Positions 1 to 5,450 of a stretch of DNA of 8,163 nucleotides are shown here, piece by piece; positions within the stretch are counted from its first letter, which is position 1; the number at the start of each line of letters is the position of its first letter. The notes under the pieces are model-generated. The model was not told where the DNA came from. It worked only from the letters and a program-made list of their open reading frames with translations, and did no database searches. Origin of the DNA: CADEFF01 sp964569315 (GTDB taxonomy: Bacteria; Pseudomonadota; Alphaproteobacteria; Dongiales; Dongiaceae); assembly GCA_964569315.1 (NCBI GenBank), contig CAZMUZ010000145.1:1-8163 (forward strand), read 5' to 3'. The position numbers and the translations under genes are program-made.

Positions 1-934
1 CCCGCGCGTGATCCTCGTCGATCCCGAGATCGTCGAGCGCCTGGCGAACGTCGAGGTAGGATTTGCCGCAGGTCACGATGCCGAAACGGCGCTTCGGCCC
101 GTCGATGACCGGATGGTTGAGCTTGTTGGCGCGCGCATAGGCGAGCGCGGCATAGAGCTTGTAGCGATGCAGCCGCATCTCGAGCTCGAGCGCCTGCACC
201 GAGGCGAAGGGGGAGGAGGGGGTGCGGATGTTGAGCCCGCCCGCCGGCATCTCGAAATCTTCCGGCAGGACGATCTTCACGCGATGCGGATCGACATGGA
301 CGGAGGCGGTGCTCTCCACCGTCTCGGCCACGCATTTGAAGGCGACCCAGCAGCCGGAATAGCGCGAGAGCGCCCAGCCATGGATGCCGAGATCGAGGAA
401 CTCCTGCACCCCCGCCGGGCTCAGCACCGGGATGCAGGCGTCCATGAAGGCGTATTCGGTCTGATGCGCGGTGGTGGAGGATTTACAGGTGTGGTCGTCG
501 CCGGCGAGCAGGAGCACGCCGCCATGCTTCGCGGAGCCCGCGAGATTGCCGTGGCGCAGCACGTCGCCCGAGCGATCGACGCCGGGGCCTTTCGCGTACC
601 ACATGGAGAAGACGCCGTCGTAGCGCGAATCGCCGAAGAGATCGAGCTGCTGTGTGCCCCAGACGGCCGTCGCCGCCAGATCCTCGTTCACCCCGGGCTG
701 GAACTTGATGTGATGTTTGTCGAGGAAGCGGCGCGCCTGATTCATCGCCATGTCGACGCCGCCGAGCGGCGAGCCGCGATAGCCGGTGACGTAGCCGCCG
801 GTGTTGAGGCCGGCCGCTTCGTCGCGGCGGCGCTGCATCATGGGCAACCGCACCAGCGCCTGCGTGCCGTTGAGGAAGACGCGGCCGCGTTCGAGCGCAT
901 ATTTGTCGTCGAGCGTGACGGCGGCGTGCTTCAT
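1..934 (-). CDS. Indolepyruvate:ferredoxin oxidoreductase, fused type, N-terminal part (gene continues off the left edge)
   Basis: This gene is read leftward from ATG at 934 and is open to the window edge, giving 311 codons plus one base. The enzyme family oxidatively decarboxylates aryl-pyruvates made by transamination of aromatic amino acids, yielding aryl-acetyl-CoA, CO2 and reduced ferredoxin in the cytoplasm. Visible family signatures are GYRGSPLGG (residues 51-59), FQPGVNEDLAATAVWG (78-93), MWYAKGPGVDRSGDV (111-125), AGDDHTCKSSTTAHQTE (144-160) and LPEDFEMPAGGLNIR (223-237). They match the N-terminal half of the single-chain proteobacterial enzyme, which is usually above 1,100 residues. 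The C-terminal thiamine-diphosphate and gamma-type domains lie outside the window. The start is 27 nt after the BKACE stop, so co-transcription is likely. The ribosome site is weak (a GGA about 13 nt upstream). A plus-strand open frame over the same DNA is a shadow. The family is certain; the exact 2-keto acid is not. Confidence 0.93.
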   Translation of the reverse strand, partial: MKHAAVTLDDKYALERGRVFLNGTQALVRLPMMQRRRDEAAGLNTGGYVTGYRGSPLGGVDMAMNQARRFLDKHHIKFQPGVNEDLAATAVWGTQQLDLFGDSRYDGVFSMWYAKGPGVDRSGDVLRHGNLAGSAKHGGVLLLAGDDHTCKSSTTAHQTEYAFMDACIPVLSPAGVQEFLDLGIHGWALSRYSGCWVAFKCVAETVESTASVHVDPHRVKIVLPEDFEMPAGGLNIRTPSSPFASVQALELEMRLHRYKLYAALAYARANKLNHPVIDGPKRRFGIVTCGKSYLDVRQALDDLGIDEDHAR

Positions 935-961
935 GCGGCGGGGTGATCCATCGTCATCGTC

Positions 962-1795
962 TCAGGCCTGGGGCCGGAGCCCGAGCAGGCGGCGGGCCTC
1001 GGCCGGGGTCGCGGGCCTGCGGTCGTATTGCGCCGAGATCGCCGCGACACGGGCCACGAGCTCGGAATTGCCGGTCGCGAGCCGGCCCTTCTCGAAATAG
1101 ACATTGTCCTCGAGCCCGGTGCGCGCATGGCCGCCGCGCGCGAGGGCCCAGTGGTTGGCCGTGAGCTGGTGCCGGCCGATGGCCGCCGCCGTCCAGGTCG
1201 CGCCGGGCAGCAGGCTGCCCAGCTCCTCCACCAGGAAATCGAGCGTGCGCTCGCGCGCCGGCAGCGCATTCGGGATGCCCATGACGAACTGCACATGCAC
1301 GGGCGCCTTCAGGAGCCCGCGATCCACCATGTCCTTCGCGTTGTAAAGCATGGCGAGGTCGAATACCTCGATCTCCGGCTTTACCTCGTGATCCAGCATC
1401 GATTTCGCAAGGCCTTCCACGAGGTCGGGCGGGTTCTCGTAGATCATGGTGGCGAAATTGACCGAGCCGGTGGCGAGCGACGCCATGTCGGGGCGGTGCT
1501 TGAGCGCGCTGCCCCGCTCCGCAGCCTCGCGGCCGCGGCCGCCGGTCGAGAACTGCACGATGATCCCGGGGCAATGCTTGCGGATGCCCTCCTGCACGAG
1601 GGCGAAACGGTCGGGGTCGGAGGAAGACTTGCCGCTGTCGTCCCGCACGTGGATATGCACCAGCGAGGCGCCCGCCTCGAACGCGGCCTGCGTGCTCTCG
1701 ACCTGTTCGGCGGTCGAGATCGGCACGGCCGGGTTCTGCTGCTTGGTGGGCTGGCTGCCGGTGATCGCGACGGTAAGGATCACGGGATCGGCCAT
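962..1795 (-). CDS. Beta-keto acid cleavage enzyme (BKACE / DUF849 family)
   Basis: The product is a 277-residue TIM-barrel enzyme. The family condenses a beta-keto acid with acetyl-CoA and cleaves it to acetoacetate plus a new acyl-CoA; the founding member is the lysine-fermentation enzyme Kce. Visible features are LTVAITGSQPTK (7-18), the metal-binding pair in VHIHVRD (His47, His49), QFSTGG (81-86) and GGHARTGLEDN (221-231), holding Arg225, the metal ligand Glu229 and Asp230. These line up, one residue shifted, with the Kce residues as I remember them. Gln15 sits where Kce has Glu14. I chose ATG 1795 over the in-frame ATG at 1852 because family members begin a few residues before ILTVAITG, an AAGGAG lies at 1813-1808, and the longer version would run through the likely promoter. 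It heads a probable operon with the indolepyruvate oxidoreductase. The substrate cannot be named from sequence. Confidence 0.92.
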   Translation of the reverse strand: MADPVILTVAITGSQPTKQQNPAVPISTAEQVESTQAAFEAGASLVHIHVRDDSGKSSSDPDRFALVQEGIRKHCPGIIVQFSTGGRGREAAERGSALKHRPDMASLATGSVNFATMIYENPPDLVEGLAKSMLDHEVKPEIEVFDLAMLYNAKDMVDRGLLKAPVHVQFVMGIPNALPARERTLDFLVEELGSLLPGATWTAAAIGRHQLTANHWALARGGHARTGLEDNVYFEKGRLATGNSELVARVAAISAQYDRRPATPAEARRLLGLRPQA

Positions 1796-1798
1796 GGG

Positions 1799-1814
1799 CA
1801 GGAGGGCTCCTTGG
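1799..1814 (-). promoter_or_regulatory. Shine-Dalgarno inside a perfect hairpin upstream of the BKACE start
   Basis: The 16 bases form a perfect inverted repeat, CAAGGAG / CC / CTCCTTG, read on the minus strand. The left arm contains AAGGAG (1813-1808), the best ribosome binding site for ATG 1795, at a rather long spacing of 12 nt. The right arm contains CTCCTT, equivalent to the anti-Shine-Dalgarno of 16S rRNA. As RNA it can fold as six base pairs with a four-base loop, which would hide the ribosome site. The repeat is seen directly; an effect on translation is inference. Confidence 0.45.
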
Positions 1815-1824
1815 ATTTCGATTA

Positions 1825-1853
1825 CCCTAGCGAAGCCACGGAACCGGCGCAAC
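1825..1853 (-). promoter_or_regulatory. Candidate sigma70-type promoter for the BKACE-oxidoreductase operon
   Basis: On the minus strand there is TTGCGC (1853-1848), a 17-nt spacer, and TAGGGT (1830-1825). This keeps TTG of the -35 consensus and the TA...T frame of the -10. Transcription would begin near 1818, leaving about 23 nt of leader that holds the ribosome-site hairpin. The pentamer CGCAA (plus strand) occurs three times here (1849-1853, 1854-1858, 1867-1871), which could be a regulator site or chance. Confidence 0.35.
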
Positions 1854-1877
1854 GCAAGGCCGCCCGCGCAAGAAAGG

Positions 1878-1906
1878 GTGATTTGGCCCGGAGGCTGGGT
1901 TATATG
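1878..1906 (+). promoter_or_regulatory. Weak candidate promoter for the epimerase gene
   Basis: GTGATT (1878-1883), a 17-nt spacer and TATATG (1901-1906) precede the epimerase ATG by about 32 nt. The -35 is poor. The main support is that an AT-rich hexamer stands out in this GC-rich DNA and lies at a sensible distance in the gap between divergent genes. Confidence 0.25.
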
Positions 1907-1938
1907 AAGCGCTCGCGGAACCTTCGGCCGGAAACATC

Positions 1939-2919
1939 ATGACCGTCCTCGTCACCGGCGCCGCCGGATTCATCGGATTCAGCACGGCGCGCGCGCTGCT
2001 GGAGCGCGGCGAGCCGGTGCTCGGCGTCGACAACCTCAACGACTATTACGACGTGCGCCTCAAGGAGGCGCGGCTCGCGGAGCTGCGCAAGCTGGGCGAT
2101 TTCCGCTTCCAGAAGCTCGACGTCGCCGATTGGGACGGGATGATGGCGCTGGCGAAGGCCAATCCCGGGATCGACCGCATGGTGCATCTGGCCGCGCAGG
2201 CCGGCGTGCGCCACGCCATGGTCGACCCGATGTCCTACATGCGGAGCAATCTGGACGGCCATGTGATCCTGCTCGAGCTGGCACGACGGCTCGAGGGGCT
2301 GAGGCATATCGCCTATGCCAGCACCTCCTCGGTCTATGGCGACAGCAAGGCGATGCCCTTCTCGATCCACGATCCGGTGGACAAGCCGCGCTCGCTCTAT
2401 GCGGCGACCAAGCGCGGCGGCGAGCTGATCTCGCTCGCCTACAGCCAGCTCTTCGGCATTCCGATGACGGGCTTGCGCTTCTTCACGGTCTACGGCCCCT
2501 GGGGCCGGCCCGACATGGCGGCCTGGCTCTTCGCCGAGGCGATCATCGAGGGCAAGCCGCTGCAGCTCTTCAACAGCGGCAAGATGGAGCGGGACTTCAC
2601 CTATATCGACGATATCGTGTTCGGCGTTCTCGCCGCACTCGACCGCATCCCGGCGCTGGACGCGGACGGCCGCCGCCACGCCATCTACAATCTCGGCAAC
2701 AACGACCCGGAGGATCTGCGGCGGTTTCTCGCCATCATCGAGCAGACCTGCGGCCGGAAGGCGATCATCGAGAACCTTCCGATGCAGCCGGGCGATGTGG
2801 TGAAGAACAACGCCGACATCTCGGAATCGCGGCGCGATCTCGGCTACGAGCCGCGCACGCCGATCGACGTCGGGCTGCCGAACTTCATCAAATGGTATCG
2901 CGACTTCTACGGGAAGTGA
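1939..2919 (+). CDS. NAD-dependent nucleotide-sugar epimerase, UDP-glucuronate 4-epimerase-like (extended SDR)
   Basis: The 326-residue protein has the normal length for the family. It carries the NAD-binding glycine motif TGAAGFIG (6-13), Asp31 at the end of the second strand, the catalytic STSSVYG (128-134) and the Tyr154-x3-Lys158 pair in SLYAATK. FFTVYGPWGRPDMAAWLF (181-198) and DFTYIDD (219-225) are typical of UDP-glucuronate 4-epimerases (LpsL/CapI type). These interconvert UDP-glucuronate and UDP-galacturonate for surface polysaccharides, in the cytoplasm. The start follows a weak GGAA (1930-1933), and the first residues MTVLVTGAAG are exactly where such proteins begin. No glycosyltransferase or exporter lies nearby, so the sugar is assigned from family resemblance only. 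It is divergent from the BKACE operon, and a DUF488 gene follows after 4 nt. UDP-glucose 4-epimerase is less likely given the GPWGRPDMA motif. Confidence 0.92.
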   Translation: MTVLVTGAAGFIGFSTARALLERGEPVLGVDNLNDYYDVRLKEARLAELRKLGDFRFQKLDVADWDGMMALAKANPGIDRMVHLAAQAGVRHAMVDPMSYMRSNLDGHVILLELARRLEGLRHIAYASTSSVYGDSKAMPFSIHDPVDKPRSLYAATKRGGELISLAYSQLFGIPMTGLRFFTVYGPWGRPDMAAWLFAEAIIEGKPLQLFNSGKMERDFTYIDDIVFGVLAALDRIPALDADGRRHAIYNLGNNDPEDLRRFLAIIEQTCGRKAIIENLPMQPGDVVKNNADISESRRDLGYEPRTPIDVGLPNFIKWYRDFYGK

Positions 2920-2923
2920 GGCG

Positions 2924-3430
2924 ATGGCGCCCCGGAAACCGACGATCGCCACCATCGGCTACCAGGGCGCGAAACTCGACGGGTTCCTCGCGACGCTGCA
3001 GGGAGCCGGGGTCGATCTCCTGATCGACGTGCGGGAAATCGCCTTCTCCCATCGCCGCGAATTCATGAAGCGGGCCCTCGAGGAGACGCTCGCCGGCGCC
3101 GGAATCGACTATCGCCACATGAAGGCGCTGGGCACGCCGAAGCCGGGACGGGACGCGGCCAAGGCCGGCGATCGCGCGGGCTTCCGGCGTCATCTTCGGA
3201 GGCAGCTCGATAGCGAGTCCGGTCAGAAGGCGCTCGCCGAGGCCGCCACCTTCGTGCGCAAGCGCCGCGTCTGCCTGCTCTGCATGGAGCACGATCCGGC
3301 GATCTGCCATCGCACCGAGGTCGCGGCGAGGCTCGGCAAGGAGACTGGCGCCGCAATCCTGCATCTCGATCCGGTCGGCACGGGGAGCACGCCGCCCGTG
3401 AAGCCGAGGCGCAAGCCTCACCGGTCGTAG
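2924..3430 (+). CDS. DUF488 family protein
   Basis: The 168-residue soluble protein has the full DUF488 signature: TIGYQG (10-15), LLIDVRE (32-38) followed by the basic SHRREFMKRAL (42-52), and the cysteine motif LLCMEHDPAICHR (118-130) with Cys120, Glu122, Cys128, His129 and Arg130. The two cysteines and the histidine are strictly patterned in the family, suggesting a metal or catalytic site, but no biochemical role is firmly established. The tail from about residue 150 is basic and proline-rich and probably disordered. The ATG lies 4 nt after the epimerase stop, with GGGAAG (2911-2916) as ribosome site, so the two genes should be co-transcribed and perhaps translationally coupled. The last 13 nt overlap the end of the convergent acyl-CoA synthetase gene. 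I can name the family but not the function. Confidence 0.88.
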   Translation: MAPRKPTIATIGYQGAKLDGFLATLQGAGVDLLIDVREIAFSHRREFMKRALEETLAGAGIDYRHMKALGTPKPGRDAAKAGDRAGFRRHLRRQLDSESGQKALAEAATFVRKRRVCLLCMEHDPAICHRTEVAARLGKETGAAILHLDPVGTGSTPPVKPRRKPHRS

Positions 3431-5208
3431 AGCGCCGCCAGCGCGTCGCCGTAGCGCTCGCGGATCTTGTGCCGCCGGATCTTGAGCGAGGGCGTCAGCA
3501 TCGCATTCTCGATGGTGAAGGGCTCGAGCGTCACCATGAAGCGGCGGATCCGCTCGAAAGGCTGCAGCCGCTGATTGACGCGGTCCAGCACCGCGGCCAT
3601 CGCCTTCAGGAACTCGGGGTCGTTGACGAGGTCGGTGCCTTTCTCGCGCCGGTTCTTGCGCGACCAGTCGGCGACGAAATCGGCGTCGGGCACGAGCAGC
3701 GCCACGAGATGCGGTCGCCGGTCGCCATGCACCATCGCCTGGGCGATCTCCGGCTGCAGCACGAGGAAGCCTTCGATGCGGGCCGGCGAGGTGTTGTCGC
3801 CGCTCGAGAGGACGATGATGTCCTTCTTGCGGTCGGTGATGGCGAGATAGCCGTCGGCATCGATCTCGCCGATGTCGCCGGTATGGAGCCAGCCATCCAC
3901 GACCGCCTTCGCCGTCGCGTCGACGTCGCGCCAGTATCCGAGCATCACCATCTCGCCGCGCACCAGGATTTCGCCGTCTTCGGCGATCTTGAGCTCCACG
4001 CCCGTCATCGGCGGGCCCACCGTATGGAGCTTCGACTTGTAGGGCAGGTTGACGCTGATCACCGGGGCGGCCTCGGTCTGGCCGTAGCCCTGCAGGATGC
4101 GGACCCCGAGCGCCGTGAAGAAAAGCCCGATATCGTAGTTGAGCGCAGCACCGCCCGAGACCAGCGCCTTCAGCCGCCCGCCGAACCGCTTGCGGATCTT
4201 GCGCCGGACCAGGAGTTCCGCCGCGAGATCCTGCAGGCGCTGCCAGAGCGAGAGGCTGCCCGGCTTCTCGTAGCGCTGCTTGCCGAGCGCCAGCGCGCGC
4301 TCGAACCAGCGCCGCTGCGCCGGCTTCGCCTTGGCGAGGCCGCGCAGGATGCGCTGATGGATCACCTCGTAGAGCCGCGGCACGGCGGTCATGATGGTCG
4401 GCCGCGCCTCGGCGATGTTGTCCATCAGCTTCTCGGCGCTCTCCGCGTACCAGATCTCGGCGCCGATGGTCATCGGCAGGAACTGCCCGACCGTATGCTC
4501 GTAGGCGTGGGAGAGGGGGAGGAAGGAAAGAAACACCTCCTCGTCGAGGCCGAGCTGCCGGATCACGTCGTGCGCGCCGCGGCAGTTATGCAGGATCGCG
4601 CCATGGCTCTGCATCACGCCCTTGGGCGTGCCGCCGGTGCCCGAGGTGTAGATGAAGCAGGCCGTGTCCTTCCGCTTGAGGGCGGCGATGCGTTCCTCCA
4701 GCAGCCCTTCCGGCGTCCGCACGCCTTCCGCCTTCACCTCGGCCCAGCCATGGACCGCCTTGCCGGGCCGCTGCGCGAGCTCGAGGTCTTCGATGGCGAC
4801 GATGAAGCGCAGCTCCGGCGCCTCTATCGCGGCGGGCAGGAAGCGCTTCGCGAGCACCTTGCTGGAAACGATCGCCGCCATCGCGCCGCTGTGAGTCAGC
4901 ACATGCCGATGATCGGCCGTGGTGTTCGTCGTATAGGCGGGAACCGTGACGCCGCCCGTCGCCATGATCGCGAGATCGGCGATCGGCCATTCCGCGCGGC
5001 TCTCGGACAGGATCACCACCCGATCGCCGGGCTTGACGCCGAGACCGAGCAACCCGCGCGCCAGCGCCCGCACCTCGTTCGCCGCCTCGCGATAGCCGAG
5101 CGACTGCCACGCGCCGTCGTCCTTCCAGCGGAGAAAGCCCCGTCCCGCATGGCGCTCCGCCTGCTCGAAGAACATCTCGGGCAGGCTCTGCCAGCGTTCG
5201 TAGGACAT
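3418..5208 (-). CDS. Long-chain acyl-CoA synthetase, AMP-forming (FadD15/FAA1-like)
   Basis: This 596-residue adenylate-forming enzyme activates a fatty acid with ATP to an acyl-adenylate and then transfers it to CoA, feeding beta-oxidation or lipid synthesis at the membrane. Its core motifs are in order: phosphate loop YTSGTGGTPKG (187-197), PLSHAYEHTVGQF (231-243), SGGAALNYDIG (351-361), QGYGQTEA (373-380), HTGDIGEID (442-450), DRKKDIIVLSSGDNTSPARIE (from 459) and a C-terminal LTPSLKIRRHKI (571-582) carrying the likely catalytic lysine, Lys576. Length and motif spacing are complete. ATG 5208 follows AGGGGA at 9-nt spacing. The sequence resembles the long FAA1/FadD15 branch more than E. coli FadD, so long chains are likely, but chain length cannot be read from sequence. 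It stands alone, divergent from cioA and convergent with the DUF488 gene. A 661-codon plus-strand open frame across it is a shadow. Confidence 0.93.
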   Translation of the reverse strand: MSYERWQSLPEMFFEQAERHAGRGFLRWKDDGAWQSLGYREAANEVRALARGLLGLGVKPGDRVVILSESRAEWPIADLAIMATGGVTVPAYTTNTTADHRHVLTHSGAMAAIVSSKVLAKRFLPAAIEAPELRFIVAIEDLELAQRPGKAVHGWAEVKAEGVRTPEGLLEERIAALKRKDTACFIYTSGTGGTPKGVMQSHGAILHNCRGAHDVIRQLGLDEEVFLSFLPLSHAYEHTVGQFLPMTIGAEIWYAESAEKLMDNIAEARPTIMTAVPRLYEVIHQRILRGLAKAKPAQRRWFERALALGKQRYEKPGSLSLWQRLQDLAAELLVRRKIRKRFGGRLKALVSGGAALNYDIGLFFTALGVRILQGYGQTEAAPVISVNLPYKSKLHTVGPPMTGVELKIAEDGEILVRGEMVMLGYWRDVDATAKAVVDGWLHTGDIGEIDADGYLAITDRKKDIIVLSSGDNTSPARIEGFLVLQPEIAQAMVHGDRRPHLVALLVPDADFVADWSRKNRREKGTDLVNDPEFLKAMAAVLDRVNQRLQPFERIRRFMVTLEPFTIENAMLTPSLKIRRHKIRERYGDALAALYDR

Positions 5209-5253
5209 GGGCGGTCGTTCCCCTGGGCCGTCGCGGCGCGCGGTGCAGGGGCC

Positions 5254-5282
5254 GTTATATCGTTACGCCTGAGGCTTCGCCA
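5254..5282 (-). promoter_or_regulatory. Candidate promoter for the acyl-CoA synthetase gene
   Basis: The minus strand reads TGGCGA (5282-5277), a 17-nt spacer and TATAAC (5259-5254). The -10 matches five of six consensus bases, while the -35 matches three of six. Predicted transcription start is near 5247, giving a leader of about 39 nt before ATG 5208. Confidence 0.38.
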
Positions 5283-5318
5283 CGGGGCAGACGGTCGGTC
5301 GCCTGTGGGACCGTTGCG

Positions 5319-5385
5319 GCGCCTGCGAGCGCGGACGGGTTGCGGTCGAAAGGTCGCTGCGCGGCGGATGCCCCGTCGCAGGCGC
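5319..5385. repeat. Inverted repeat with 10-bp perfect arms upstream of cioA
   Basis: GCGCCTGCGA (5319-5328) is the exact reverse complement of TCGCAGGCGC (5376-5385), with 47 nt between the arms. The right arm ends 65 nt before the cioA start. It may be a large stem-loop in a leader transcript, a pair of binding sites for a DNA-looping regulator, or chance in GC-rich DNA. Confidence 0.4.
5353..5364 (+). repeat. 12-nt direct repeat, copy 1 (upstream of cio operon)
   Basis: GTCGCTGCGCGG here is repeated exactly, in the same orientation, at 8058-8069, so the two copies bracket the three-gene oxidase operon. Flanking bases do not extend the match. It may be chance in GC-rich DNA. Confidence 0.35.
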
Positions 5386-5420
5386 GCGTGGCGGGATTTC
5401 CATGCTATCCTTACGCTTGT

Positions 5421-5433
5421 GGTCGCGGCGACC
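5421..5433. promoter_or_regulatory. 13-nt palindrome directly upstream of the cioA ribosome site
   Basis: GGTCGCGGCGACC is a perfect palindrome around a central G (6-bp arms). It ends 17 nt before the cioA ATG and just before the G-rich ribosome site at 5438-5447. Its half-site GGTCG recurs through the same gap. The symmetry suits an operator for a dimeric repressor, or a small RNA hairpin at the ribosome site; the sequence cannot tell which. Confidence 0.35.
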
Positions 5434-5450
5434 GCCGACGGGGGTAAGCG

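Larger units (their letters stand above)
5209..5450. other. Divergent intergenic region, acyl-CoA synthetase / cioA
   Basis: This 242-bp gap separates the two divergent starts, and I see no coding sequence in it. It holds the synthetase promoter candidate, an inverted repeat (5319-5385), a 13-nt palindrome (5421-5433) and six GGTCG pentamers on the plus strand (5213, 5293, 5297, 5344, 5352, 5421). A 17-nt element at 5258-5274 recurs at 5406-5422 with three mismatches. I could not find a convincing sigma70 promoter for cioA; TATCCT (5406-5411) is a possible -10 but has no -35 partner. No FNR-type TTGAT-N4-ATCAA box is visible. Confidence 0.6.

Noticed and set aside
8..946. A 312-codon plus-strand open frame
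   Set aside because: It lies antisense to the oxidoreductase, which shows strong family motifs on the minus strand; the plus-strand product is a low-complexity Arg/Ala/Glu chain typical of GC-rich shadow frames.
1796..1852. N-terminal extension of BKACE from ATG 1852
   Set aside because: The extra 19 residues are not family-like, and the stretch contains the likely promoter and ribosome site for ATG 1795.
1028..1942. Plus-strand open frame opposite the BKACE gene
   Set aside because: It crosses the divergent promoter region and is antisense to a conserved enzyme, with no recognisable motif.
5209..5450. FNR/ANR box or CRP-like site for oxygen control of cioA
   Set aside because: No TTGAT-N4-ATCAA or TGTGA-N6-TCACA match is visible.
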